From assembly GCF_004134865.1 (NCBI RefSeq), contig NZ_SDPO01000003.1, positions 434,001-498,000 on the forward strand: a DNA stretch of 64,000 nt. Reading direction: 5' to 3'. The position numbers were made by a program, and so were the translations under genes. Within the stretch, counting starts at the first letter, position 1; each line of letters begins with the position of its first letter. Below the pieces are notes generated by a model that saw only the letters and a list, made by a program, of their open reading frames with translations, did not search any database and had not been told where the DNA came from. Source of the DNA: Agromyces fucosus (lineage in GTDB: Bacteria > Actinomycetota > Actinomycetes > Actinomycetales > Microbacteriaceae). Below are positions 52,204 to 60,529 of this stretch, piece after piece.

Positions 52204-52884
52204 GTGCCCGTGTCCGCCAGGGAAGAACGCCAGGTCGCGTCAGATGCGGGGCTCAGCAAGCAACGGGTGGTGGTCGAGGCGGTCCGGCTCGCCGACCGCG
52301 AGGGGGTCGCCGGGCTGAGCATGCGCCGGTTGGCCGGCGAACTCGACGCGGGCGCGATGACGCTCTACCGCTACGTCGCGAGCAAGGACGAGCTGCTCGA
52401 CGCCATGGTCGACCTCATGTTCGAGGAGATCGAGTTGCCGCCCGAAGAGACCGACTGGCAGTCGGCGATGCGACAGCGAGCGATATCCACGCGACAGGTT
52501 CTCGCCCGCCACCCCTGGGCGATCGGCCTGCTGGAGTCACGGACGTCGCCGGGGCCCGCGAATCTCCGCCACCACGAAGCGGTCACCGCCTGTCTGCGGA
52601 GGGCCGGATTCTCGGTCGTGATGGCGACGCACGCCAATTGGTTGCTCGACAGCTACGTCTACGGATTCGCCCTGCAGGAAGCCGGCCTGCCGTTCGACAC
52701 CGCCGCTGAGTTCGCGGATATGGGCGAGGATGTCTACCTGCCCCAGCTTCCGCCTGCCGAGTTCCCTTACCTCAACGAGTCGGCCGCGGCGCTCGTCGCC
52801 GCCGGCTACGACCCGGCCGAGGAGTTCACCTTCGGCCTCGATCTCATCCTCGCCGCGCTCGAACCCCTGAGGGTCTCCGGATAG
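52204..52884 (+). CDS. TetR-family regulator with TetR_C-type ligand domain
   Basis: 226 aa from GTG 52204; a second GTG at 52210 is equally good. The HTH is LADREGVAGLSMRRLAGELD then AMTLYRYVASKDELL (about 32-72). The C-terminal domain (WQSAMRQRAISTRQVLARHP, WLLDSYVYGFALQEAGLPF) is of the type found in tetracycline-repressor-like proteins. The repeated GTACGC palindromes directly upstream are its likely binding sites and imply autoregulation. Confidence 0.88.
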   Translation: MPVSAREERQVASDAGLSKQRVVVEAVRLADREGVAGLSMRRLAGELDAGAMTLYRYVASKDELLDAMVDLMFEEIELPPEETDWQSAMRQRAISTRQVLARHPWAIGLLESRTSPGPANLRHHEAVTACLRRAGFSVVMATHANWLLDSYVYGFALQEAGLPFDTAAEFADMGEDVYLPQLPPAEFPYLNESAAALVAAGYDPAEEFTFGLDLILAALEPLRVSG

Positions 52885-52935
52885 CTTGTTCACGTGCCGG
52901 CGCGCGGCCCGCTGCACCGCGGTTCCGGCCGAGGC

Positions 52936-53520
52936 TCAGGGTGTCAGGCTCGGCAGGAGCGATGCGATGCTGCGCTCGGCGAATGCCGCGGCATCCGGCA
53001 CTTCGCGCTCGCCCTCGTAGGCAGCGAGGAAGGCGCGGTGGAAGGCGACGCCGACGATGAGGCGTGCAGCCGACTCGAGGTCGGCATCGGCGCGGATGCG
53101 TCCGGCCGCCTGCTCCTCGCCGAGCAGGCGCGCAACGAGGGGCACGACGCTCTCGGGGCCGTAGCCGTGCGCACGCACGCCTTCGCGATGCTCGGCCAGC
53201 AGCTCGGGTGCCCCGAAGATCGACGCCGCCATCGGAAAGGTCTGCGTGAAGAACGAGAGCAGCGCGGTCACGATGCGCTCGAGGGTGTCGGGCAGGGCTG
53301 CACGGCCGGATGCCTCGGGCAGCTCGATTCGCGGCATCCGCTCGGTGAGCACCGCAAGGAAGAGCTCCTGCTTGTCGGCGAAGTTCTTGTAGATGAGTGC
53401 TTCGGAGCAGCCGGCGGCGCGGGCCAGCTCACGCGTCGTGGCGCCGACGACGCCGCGCTCGACGAGCACGATCGCAGCGGCATCGAGGATGCGGTCGCGG
53501 CTGGTGGTGAGCTGGGACAT
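52936..53520 (-). CDS. TetR-family regulator
   Basis: 194 aa from ATG 53520. The HTH is RDRILDAAAIVLVERGVVGA then CSEALIYKNFADKQELFLAV (about 8-60). The ligand domain is Ala-rich without recognised motifs. It is divergent from the NAD(P)-binding gene at 53617, with two strong palindromes between them. By position it represses that neighbour and itself. Confidence 0.9.
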   Translation of the reverse strand: MSQLTTSRDRILDAAAIVLVERGVVGATTRELARAAGCSEALIYKNFADKQELFLAVLTERMPRIELPEASGRAALPDTLERIVTALLSFFTQTFPMAASIFGAPELLAEHREGVRAHGYGPESVVPLVARLLGEEQAAGRIRADADLESAARLIVGVAFHRAFLAAYEGEREVPDAAAFAERSIASLLPSLTP

Positions 53521-53538
53521 CGGGCCTTCCACTTGACA

Positions 53539-53592
53539 GGTGAGCGTTTGCTCACCGTATCATCGAAGCAGGTGAGTAAATGCTTACTCACC
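53539..53592. promoter_or_regulatory. Twin TetR operators and promoter
   Basis: GGTGAGC-GTTT-GCTCACC (53539-53556) and GGTGAGTAA-ATGC-TTACTCACC (53571-53592) share the half-site GGTGAG and are 32 bases apart centre to centre (about three helical turns). The first fills the spacer between TTGACA (53533-53538) and TATCAT (53558-53563), so binding should block rightward transcription of the gene at 53617. Confidence 0.85.
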
Positions 53593-53616
53593 CCAATATC
53601 GACCGAAGGATCAGCC

Positions 53617-54240
53617 ATGAGAATCGCAGTACTGGGAGCTTCGGGCCGCACGGGCGGCCTTATCGTCGACGCGGCGCGAGCGCGGGGCCATGAGGTGGTC
53701 GCGGTCGTCCGGCGTGCGGCATCCGCACCGTCGGGCGTCATCGAGCGCATCGCCGAGGGGCGCGACGTCGACGCGCTCACGGCAGCCCTCGACGGCGCCG
53801 ACGCCGCGGTGTTCGCGATCGGGCCGACCGCGGCGAGCACCGACCACACCGTGATGCGCGAGAGCATGCCGGCACTCGTGAAGGCCATGCGCTCGGCCGA
53901 CGTGCGACGCCTCGTGGTGGTCAGCGCGAGCGGACCGTTCACCGACGGCGACGACCCCTTCCTGAAGTTCGTGGCGAAGCCGATCGTGCAGCGCATCCTG
54001 CGCGAACCCTTCTCCGACTTCGTCGCGACCGAGCCCGTCGTGCGATCGAGCGCGCTCGACTGGACGATCGTGCGGCCGCCGCAGCTCAAGGACGGCGACG
54101 CCCGTGGCCGCTACCGCCGCGCGAACGGTGGGGGAGTGCCGTTCGGCATCTCGATCCGCCGGGCCGACCTCGCGGCAGCCGTGCTCGACGTGCTCGACGA
54201 CGACGGGACGGTCGGGTCGACGATCACGGTCGCGGCGTAG
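53617..54240 (+). CDS. NAD(P)-binding protein, atypical SDR (NmrA-like)
   Basis: 207 aa from ATG 53617. The cofactor loop is VLGASGRTGGLI (about 5-16), then VVAVVRR; LVVVSASGP and WTIVRPPQLKDG are typical of SDR-a/NmrA-like proteins such as BVR-B relatives. There is no classical YxxxK site, so it may act on flavins or quinones or be a redox sensor. It is controlled by the divergent TetR through the twin operators. Confidence 0.87.
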   Translation: MRIAVLGASGRTGGLIVDAARARGHEVVAVVRRAASAPSGVIERIAEGRDVDALTAALDGADAAVFAIGPTAASTDHTVMRESMPALVKAMRSADVRRLVVVSASGPFTDGDDPFLKFVAKPIVQRILREPFSDFVATEPVVRSSALDWTIVRPPQLKDGDARGRYRRANGGGVPFGISIRRADLAAAVLDVLDDDGTVGSTITVAA

Positions 54241-54554
54241 CGGCGGTCGCGGCCTGGGCGCGGTGACGGCGGGCGGCGGTGCGGCGCTGCTGCGGTGCGG
54301 CGATGCTGTGCGACCGACAGCACGCTGCGCTGCGCCGGCGCGTCATCTGTCGCGCGCCTCGAGGTGGGCCCGCGTCTGCACGGCCGGGGTCGCGTCTAAG
54401 GTAGGGCGGTTCGCCTGAGGTGCGTGCCTCCATCTGAGGTGCCCAAGGCCGCCGAAGATGAGGCACACGCCCGATACGCGACCCCTACCTCAGCGAGGAA
54501 TCTGGTCTCAGTGGCCGGAACCCGGCCCCAGCAGGTCTCGAAGGGATCGGAATC
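54241..54554. other. Intergenic stretch, no gene recognised
   Basis: 313 bases, GC-rich with CGGCGG-like low complexity at the start, then CTGAGGTGC twice (54413-54440 region) and CTACCTCAG further on. Possibly the promoter region of the small gene at 54555. No structured RNA recognised. Confidence 0.4.
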
Positions 54555-54767
54555 ATGAACCTCGCATACGGGTACGTCGCACAGACGCTGCAGATGCACG
54601 ACGAGCTCGACGCGGGTCGTCTGAACGAGCGGCGCCGCAACGCCGCCGACCGCCGCGCGCTGCAGGGCGAGCGCGCCGACGGCCGGCACGGCCTCGCCGG
54701 CCGATTCGCCGAGTGGCGCCAGGGGCGCTCGCGGCAGCGCATCCACGGTCTGCCGGTCGCGCACTGA
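54555..54767 (+). CDS. Small basic protein, possible gene
   Basis: 70 aa from ATG 54555 with AAGGGA 9 bases upstream. The first 25 residues (MNLAYGYVAQTLQMHDELDA) look like an amphipathic helix; the rest is Arg-rich. No family recognised. The plausible ribosome binding site and isolated place support it; the short length and biased composition argue against. Confidence 0.45.
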   Translation: MNLAYGYVAQTLQMHDELDAGRLNERRRNAADRRALQGERADGRHGLAGRFAEWRQGRSRQRIHGLPVAH

Positions 54768-54796
54768 TCTCGAAGCTCGAAGAGCTGCGTGATGCG

Positions 54797-55891
54797 TCAG
54801 CCGGCCGCCGCGATGACCTCGCGGTGGAGCGCCAGCAGGCTCGCCGTCCGGTCGGCGGGGCCCCGGCCGAAGCCGCACTCCGTGCCGACGCCGAACGTCG
54901 CGACCCCCGCGGCGGCGAACGCCCCGCGGGCGGGCGCGAGACGGGCGAGTGCGCCGTCGACGCCGTCCTCGTGGTGCACGAGGCCGAGGAACGGCGTCGT
55001 CTCCGCGGGCAGCGCCCAGCCGGCGAGCGGCGCGAAGTACGCGGCATCCGTGCGCTCGATCGGCACCGGGAGGTGCACCCAGTCGATCCGACGCTCGAGC
55101 TGCGCCCCGAGCGCGTTCGCGACCGCGACCAACTTGCCCGCATCGGCCGGCTCGACGAAGTGCTTCTCGGCGACGTCGCCGTAGCAGAGGTGGAATCCGA
55201 GCTGCGCCTCGGCCGGCACCCGCGCGGCGAGTTCGGCGGCGAGACCCGCGATGGCATCGACGAGCTCGGGGGCATCCGCACCGCCCTCGGCGAAGAACGC
55301 CTCGAGCGGGCCGCCGCCGAGGCTCACGCCCTCGAGGTAGGCGAACTCGGTCGCCAGGTCGATCTGCACGGCGAGGTCGTCGGCGGGAATCGCTGCGGCG
55401 AAACGGTCGATCTCCATCGCGAGGGCCGCGGCGTACGCCGGGTACACGGCGGCGCGGTCGGGGGCAGCCACGTAGGTCGTGATGGGCGCGAGCGGTGACG
55501 GCAGGCACACCTGGAAGCGCGTGCCCGCGGGAATCACGCCCGCGTCGCGCAGGCGTGTGAAGTCCGCGTAGCTCGATGCCGCGGCATCCGCGTAGCCGAG
55601 CGATCCGAAGACGAGGTCGGATGCCGCGGCGGAACCGTCGAGCACGAGCGGGCGCAGATCGAAGCCCGCGACCACGATCGGGTCGATCGGCACGCGGCTG
55701 AGGCCGTCGACCGCATCGAACGCGGCGCCCTGGAACAGGATCCAGTGGAACCGCTCGCCGACCTCTCCGTCGGGGATGCGCGCGAGGTCGCCGCCGAGCT
55801 CCTGCGCGACGACCCGGAAGGTCGCCTCCGCGGTGGGCTGGTTGATCGATCCGACGAGGTGGGCACCGGCGACGAGAGGCAGTTCAGGCAT
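54797..55891 (-). CDS. MetE-like (cobalamin-independent methionine synthase C-terminal domain) protein
   Basis: 364 aa from ATG 55891. It is a single TIM-barrel like the C-terminal half of MetE. The zinc-ligand pattern is visible as GFHLCYGD (His and Cys, about 245) and GVGTECGFGRGP (second Cys, about 340). Such stand-alone barrels act as methyltransferases on various thiols; the usual MetE N-terminal half is absent and the methyl donor is unknown. It is a single gene, divergent from the hemerythrin gene. Confidence 0.78.
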   Translation of the reverse strand: MPELPLVAGAHLVGSINQPTAEATFRVVAQELGGDLARIPDGEVGERFHWILFQGAAFDAVDGLSRVPIDPIVVAGFDLRPLVLDGSAAASDLVFGSLGYADAAASSYADFTRLRDAGVIPAGTRFQVCLPSPLAPITTYVAAPDRAAVYPAYAAALAMEIDRFAAAIPADDLAVQIDLATEFAYLEGVSLGGGPLEAFFAEGGADAPELVDAIAGLAAELAARVPAEAQLGFHLCYGDVAEKHFVEPADAGKLVAVANALGAQLERRIDWVHLPVPIERTDAAYFAPLAGWALPAETTPFLGLVHHEDGVDGALARLAPARGAFAAAGVATFGVGTECGFGRGPADRTASLLALHREVIAAAG

Positions 55892-55995
55892 CCAGCCATC
55901 GTAGATCGACACCCCTCGGCCGGGGTCTTGCCGCGGCATCCTGCTCGTCGTAGGGTCGCGTGCGACTGCGCTGCTCACCGACGATCGGAGCCGAC

Positions 55996-56697
55996 ATGCC
56001 CGCGACAGCCCTTCCGTCGAGCGGCGATCCGCTCGGCCCCGCGAACGGGCCGAAGACGTGCGACGCGAGCGGCATGGCCGAGATCCACCGCTACTTCCGC
56101 GCAGGCTTCGGCGAGGGGCGCGCGCTCGTCGAGGGGGTCGCCGAATCGGATGCCGCACATGCCGACGTCGTCGGCGACCACCTCTCGATGCTCTCGGTCG
56201 GGCTGCACGGCCATCATGAGGGCGAGGACATCCTGCTGTGGGGCGCGCTCGAGCAGCGCGCGCCCTCGTGCGCCGCGCATGTCGCGCGCATGAAGGAGCA
56301 GCATGCGCTCATGCTCGTGCACCTGAACGAGCTCGATGCCGCGCTGCCCGCTTGGCGCGCGAGCGGGCGATCGACGGATGCCGCGGCCGTGCTCGCCGCG
56401 CTCGACGGCATCACTGCCGCGCTCGCCGCGCACCTGCCCGATGAGGAGGCGAACATCGTGCCCGTGATGGAGGTCACGCTCACGCCGAAGGAGGTCGACG
56501 CGCTCGCCGACCACGGGCGCAAGGCGACCCCGAAGGGGAAGACGTTCGAACAGCTCGGCGCGATCCTCGCCGCGCAGCCCGATGGCGGAGCCGAGTGGCA
56601 GCGCAGCCATCTCCCGGCGCCGGTGCGCCTCATCTGGCGACTGATCGGCAAGCCGAAGTACCTGGCGAATCGCGCGGCGCTGGTCGGGCGGCGCTGA
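55996..56697 (+). CDS. Hemerythrin HHE-domain protein
   Basis: 233 aa from ATG 55996. The four-helix HHE domain shows IHRYFRAGF, GDHLSMLSVGLHGHHEGED, MKEQHALMLVHL and HLPDEEANIVPVME, providing the His/Glu/Asp ligands of a di-iron site. The C-terminal 60 residues are unassigned. Such proteins sense or scavenge oxygen or nitric oxide. The end is followed by four copies of a GCGCTGATC-like word. Confidence 0.88.
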   Translation: MPATALPSSGDPLGPANGPKTCDASGMAEIHRYFRAGFGEGRALVEGVAESDAAHADVVGDHLSMLSVGLHGHHEGEDILLWGALEQRAPSCAAHVARMKEQHALMLVHLNELDAALPAWRASGRSTDAAAVLAALDGITAALAAHLPDEEANIVPVMEVTLTPKEVDALADHGRKATPKGKTFEQLGAILAAQPDGGAEWQRSHLPAPVRLIWRLIGKPKYLANRAALVGRR

Positions 56698-56774
56698 TCT
56701 GGCAGCGCTGATCGAGTGGCGCTGATCGGTGGCGCTGATCGAACGGAACGCTCCACTCGTTATCCCCGAATCCG

Positions 56775-56814
56775 TATGCCAGTTCCCCCTCATCGATGAG
56801 GGGGAACTGGCATA
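56775..56814. repeat. 40-bp perfect palindrome
   Basis: The 20-base left arm TATGCCAGTTCCCCCTCATC is followed immediately by its exact complement; the centre is CATCGATG. As RNA it would form a hairpin of about 18 pairs. It lies 78 bases after the hemerythrin gene and 80 before the alkyltransferase gene. No U-tract follows. It could be a terminator, a mobile palindromic element or a regulator site. Confidence 0.9.
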
Positions 56815-56894
56815 TCGATTCGCGGCAAGCTACACGTCCGATTTCCGCGACCGCGATCGGGCGACGGAAGCCGAGCAGCGACGATGATGGAGTC

Positions 56895-57407
56895 ATGACC
56901 CGACGCCACGCCACGCTGACGACGCCGCTCGGCGAGCTGCTCGTCGTCGCCGATGGCGAGGCGCTGGTGGGCATCTACTTTCCGGGCCACTGGCACCCAC
57001 CGGCATCCGGCTCGATCGGGGTCGAGGTGGCGGCGCAGGGCGACGAGCTCTTCACGCGCCTCGGGCGTGAGCTCGCCGAGTACCTCGCGGGGCAGCGGAT
57101 CGCGTTCGACCTGCCGATGGCGCCCGTGGGCGACGAGTTCCAGCAGGCCGTCTGGGGGATGCTCCGCGACATCCCGATCGGCACGACCACCAGCTACGGC
57201 GAGCTCGCGTCACGGCTCGGCGATCGCAACCTCGCGCGCCGCGTCGGCAACGCGGTCGGGCGCAACCCGCTCAGCATCATCGTGCCGTGCCATCGGGTGG
57301 TCGGCGCCGACGGATCCCTCACGGGCTACGCCGGCGGACTCGAGCGAAAGCGACACCTGCTCGAACTCGAAGGAGCACCGGTGGTCGCGCAGGCGCGGCT
57401 GTTCTGA
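56895..57407 (+). CDS. ogt: Methylated-DNA--[protein]-cysteine S-methyltransferase
   Basis: 170 aa from ATG 56895. The C-terminal ATase domain carries FQQAVWGMLRDIPIGTTTSY, RRVGNAVGRNPL and the active-site IVPCHRVVGADG, with the acceptor Cys, then GYAGGLERKRHLLELEG. It removes alkyl groups from O6-alkylguanine in a suicide reaction. The N-terminus is Ogt-like, with no AdaA methyl-phosphotriester domain. A single-gene unit. Confidence 0.93.
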   Translation: MTRRHATLTTPLGELLVVADGEALVGIYFPGHWHPPASGSIGVEVAAQGDELFTRLGRELAEYLAGQRIAFDLPMAPVGDEFQQAVWGMLRDIPIGTTTSYGELASRLGDRNLARRVGNAVGRNPLSIIVPCHRVVGADGSLTGYAGGLERKRHLLELEGAPVVAQARLF

Positions 57408-57486
57408 GGTTCTCGTCGTGAGGATCCCACTGGACGTCCGGCGCGGCGGGCATCCGCTTCGTCGCGATCCGTGGTGAGAATGGACG

Positions 57487-59046
57487 ATGTCGCGAATCGG
57501 GTGGGATGCGAGTCGAATGTCCGCCGCTGCGCTCGTGGCGTGCCTGGCCGGTGGGGCCCTGGCCGTCGCCGGGGTCGTCGCACCGGCGCACGCCGACGTC
57601 GGGCCGGTGAATCCGGTGACCGTGGATCTCGACGGGCACGCGGCGAACAGCGGCTTCACCGTGGTCGTGCGCGGCGATGTGCACCTGGCCGCCGATGAGT
57701 CCGAGGGAACCATCGCACTCGGCGGAGATCTGAGCTTCGGGACGACGTACAACATCGGTACCGCTGCGACTCCGACCTTCACGGTGCCCGGTGAGACGAA
57801 CCCGGTGCACCTCTTCGTCGGCGGTGGGATCGACTGGGCGAGCACCGGATCGGGGCAGATCCTGCGAGTCCTGAATCAGGGCTTCACCAAGATCGGCGAC
57901 CCCTCCACCTTCGCGGCGTTCAACAAGAACCCCAACGACTACCAGATCACCGCACCCGGCGGGGCGATCGATCAGACGCCTCGCATCGAGGGCGTCGCGG
58001 CACAGTCACCGGCTTCGATCGCCGCGCCGGTGCCCGCAGGGCTCATCGACATCGAGGGTGCGTTCGCGCTCTACGAACAGCTGTCGACGGATCTCGCGAC
58101 CTGCCCGGCGACCGTCGTCCTCACCGATGACCAGGGGGCGCCCGTCACGAGCCCACCGAGCGCACCGTTCCGGGGGCACGTGCGGCTGCAGCCGGACCAG
58201 ACCAACGTGCTCTCGATCTCGGCCGACGACCTCGCGACCCTGCAGGAGCTGCAGTTCGACGACGTGCCGACGCAGACCTCTCCGCTGCTCATCAACGTCG
58301 CCGGCGACTTCTCGGGGGCCATTCCGAACTCGCCCGGGATCAGCGGCGCCGCGGCCCACTTCATCCTGTACAACTTCGCGGATGCCACGACGGTGACCGT
58401 CACCGGTGGGGACAGCCTGCACGGCACCGTGTACGCACCGCGCGCAGTCGTCGACTGGCGCCGGACGAACAACCTCGAGGGCAACCTGATCGCGGCGTCC
58501 GCGATCCACGGCGGCCCCGCGGTTCCCGTCGGCTTCCCGCGGGAATTCCACAATCGCCCGTTCGACGCCGAACTCGCATGCGCGACGAGCGCGCCCGAAT
58601 CGACGCTCACGCTGCTCAAGCTCGTGCAGGGCGGCTCGGCGGTGCCGACTGATTGGACGCTCAGTGCCGTCGACGGCAGCACCGTGATCACAGGCGTCAG
58701 CGGATCCCCTGAAGTGACCGGGACCGTGACGGATCCCGGCGACTACGTGCTGAGCGAAAGCGGTGGACCGGCAGGGTACGAGCCGGGTCCTTGGAGCTGC
58801 ACCGGCGCGACCGCCATGAACGGTGATGTCGTGACACTCGACGCCGGACAGGACGCCGTGTGCACTGTGACGAACGTCTTCACCGGCACGACTCCGACCC
58901 TTCCGCCAGACCCGGCCCCGGGGCCGCCTGGCGCGGGGCTCGCCGCGTCGGGAACCGACTCGACACCGGTCATGCTCATCGCAGCATGCGCGATCGGGCT
59001 GGGCCTGTGGTTCCGGATCGGTGCACGCAGGAGGCAGTCGCGCTAA
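57487..59046 (+). CDS. Choice-of-anchor-A surface protein with SpaA-like domain
   Basis: 519 aa. Signal peptide about 1-36 (ending AHAD). Residues about 38-365 have the choice-of-anchor-A layout (GFTVVVRGDVHLAADESEGT, IALGGDLSFG, VGGGIDW, LHGTVYAPRAVVDWR, LEGNLIAASAIHGG). A prealbumin-like repeat follows (about 375-470: LTLLKLVQGGSAVP, VLSESGGPAGYEPGPWSCTG). Then come a Pro-rich linker, LAASGTD resembling a class E sortase LAxTG signal, a membrane helix and RRRQSR. It is probably covalently attached to the wall. Confidence 0.85.
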   Translation: MSRIGWDASRMSAAALVACLAGGALAVAGVVAPAHADVGPVNPVTVDLDGHAANSGFTVVVRGDVHLAADESEGTIALGGDLSFGTTYNIGTAATPTFTVPGETNPVHLFVGGGIDWASTGSGQILRVLNQGFTKIGDPSTFAAFNKNPNDYQITAPGGAIDQTPRIEGVAAQSPASIAAPVPAGLIDIEGAFALYEQLSTDLATCPATVVLTDDQGAPVTSPPSAPFRGHVRLQPDQTNVLSISADDLATLQELQFDDVPTQTSPLLINVAGDFSGAIPNSPGISGAAAHFILYNFADATTVTVTGGDSLHGTVYAPRAVVDWRRTNNLEGNLIAASAIHGGPAVPVGFPREFHNRPFDAELACATSAPESTLTLLKLVQGGSAVPTDWTLSAVDGSTVITGVSGSPEVTGTVTDPGDYVLSESGGPAGYEPGPWSCTGATAMNGDVVTLDAGQDAVCTVTNVFTGTTPTLPPDPAPGPPGAGLAASGTDSTPVMLIAACAIGLGLWFRIGARRRQSR

Positions 59047-59846
59047 CTCGGGCGCACCGCGTCGCCGACGGCGATCGAGCCCGACGACACGGGGACCATG
59101 AGCACGCCGAACCACGTCTGGCCGTCCCAGCGGCGGTGCTTCGCGAGCGTGCGGATCGGCTCCTTGCCGCGGGTGATGGTCTCGGGGTCGATCGTCGTCA
59201 TCACGCAGCGGTCGCAGACCTTCGCGATGCGGAAGCGCACGTCGCCGAGGTCGACGAACGGCCAGCCGTCTTCGGCGAACGGCTCGTCACCGTCGATCAC
59301 GACGTTCGGCCGGAAGCGCAGCATGTCGAGGTACGGCGTCTCCTCATCGGTCCAGTCGTTGAGCTGAGCGAGGGATGCCTCGCTCGCGAGCAGCACCGGG
59401 CCGGCATCGGCCAGGGTCAGCCGGTCGTCGGGGAGGCCGCCGTTCTTCTCGTTCACCGTGCGCTCGCGCGGGTCGGGCTGCCAGACGAGCCGCGCCTCGA
59501 TGCCGAGACGGGCGCTCAGCCAGGCGTCGGCCTCGTCGCCGCCCGGCAGCGCCGTGCCCTGCCGGGTGTGGCCCACGGCGATCGGTGCGGCATCCGTGGG
59601 GCGATCGACCCGGAGCGGATCCCCGGCGCCGCCGCGCTCCCCGAGCAGGAGCCCGCCGTCGGCGAGCAGCTCGGCCGTCAGCGCGAGCATGTGGTTCTTC
59701 TCTCGAGCCGTGACCGGCGAACCGGATGCGTCGACGACGCCCCAACGGCGATCGCCCGCGAGCCCCCATGGCAGCACCTCGGCCGAGTCGACGTCGACTC
59801 CGGCGAACGACTTGACGGGATGGATCCGGAGACGCGTGACCTGCAT
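59043..59846 (-). CDS. MOSC-domain protein (YcbX/mARC-like)
   Basis: 267 aa. The MOSC_N barrel starts VTRLRIHPVKSFAGVDVDSA and GDRRWGVVDASGSPVTAREK. The MOSC domain contains RFRPNVVIDGDEPFAEDGW and the KVCDRCVMTTIDPETIT segment, whose Cys is the expected molybdenum-cofactor ligand (about 210). Relatives detoxify N-hydroxylated compounds with an electron-donor partner; no ferredoxin domain is fused. The 3' end overlaps the convergent surface-protein gene by 4 bases. Confidence 0.88.
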   Translation of the reverse strand: MQVTRLRIHPVKSFAGVDVDSAEVLPWGLAGDRRWGVVDASGSPVTAREKNHMLALTAELLADGGLLLGERGGAGDPLRVDRPTDAAPIAVGHTRQGTALPGGDEADAWLSARLGIEARLVWQPDPRERTVNEKNGGLPDDRLTLADAGPVLLASEASLAQLNDWTDEETPYLDMLRFRPNVVIDGDEPFAEDGWPFVDLGDVRFRIAKVCDRCVMTTIDPETITRGKEPIRTLAKHRRWDGQTWFGVLMVPVSSGSIAVGDAVRPS

Positions 59847-59921
59847 TCGAGCATGCTAGCGAACCTCACCCGGCCGAGCCCTGTCGGTGGCTGGTGGGAC
59901 CGTTGCGTCGCCGCAGTGAAG

Positions 59922-59966
59922 TGTTGCGGAATGCAACAGACAAGACTACTGTTGCAATAAGCAACA
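59922..59966. promoter_or_regulatory. Twin MarR-type operators and promoter
   Basis: TGTTGC-N5-GCAACA occurs twice, at 59922-59938 and 59950-59966, both perfect and 28 bases apart. They cover a likely promoter, TTGCGG (59924-59929) and TACTGT (59947-59952, 17-base spacer), and the second touches the GGAGG ribosome binding site, so MarR binding should shut the operon off. Confidence 0.85.
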
Positions 59967-59975
59967 GGAGGCGGA

Positions 59976-60485
59976 ATGCGCAGCGAATCGAACACCGGCA
60001 CGACGCCTGAGCGCGGCCCGGCCACGGCCGACATCCTGCGCGCCCTCATCGTCATCAGTCGCCGCGGCGTCGCCGACGCGCGCATCGCGAACCTCAGCCT
60101 GAGCATGACCGACCAGTCGATCCTCGGCTACATCGTCGACCACCCCGGCTGCCGCTCCACCGACATCGCGCAGGCGTTCCGCCTGAACCGCTCCACCGTC
60201 TCGCGCCAGCTCGCCGGCCTCATGAAGCTCGGCGTCGTCCGCGAGACGACGGATGCCTCGGGCCGCGGCCGCCCGCTCGAACTCACCGGCTCGGGCTGGG
60301 CCGCCTACGACGAGGCCATCGGCATCCTGCAGGGCGTCGTCGACGAGACCCTCGACGACTGGACCGACGCCGAGGTCGCACGCTTCGCGCACGACCTGCA
60401 GCGATTCAACACCGGCGCCGCGGGGGAGACCCGCCCGCGGCATCCGATCGAGGCGCCGGACGCGCCTCTCGACAAGGCGCCATGA
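59976..60485 (+). CDS. MarR-family regulator
   Basis: 169 aa from ATG 59976 with GGAGG 6 bases upstream. The winged helix is LGYIVDHPGCRSTDIAQAFR then NRSTVSRQLAGLMKLGVVRE (about 50-95), with an ELTGSGWAAYDE wing. It is followed after 44 bases by a 3-hydroxyacyl-CoA dehydrogenase gene, which it probably controls via the two TGTTGC-N5-GCAACA sites; the inducer may be an acyl-CoA or aromatic acid. Confidence 0.9.
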   Translation: MRSESNTGTTPERGPATADILRALIVISRRGVADARIANLSLSMTDQSILGYIVDHPGCRSTDIAQAFRLNRSTVSRQLAGLMKLGVVRETTDASGRGRPLELTGSGWAAYDEAIGILQGVVDETLDDWTDAEVARFAHDLQRFNTGAAGETRPRHPIEAPDAPLDKAP

Positions 60486-60529
60486 GGCACCGCGCCCCCA
60501 CAAGGGACGGAAGGAAAGAAGGAACAGCA

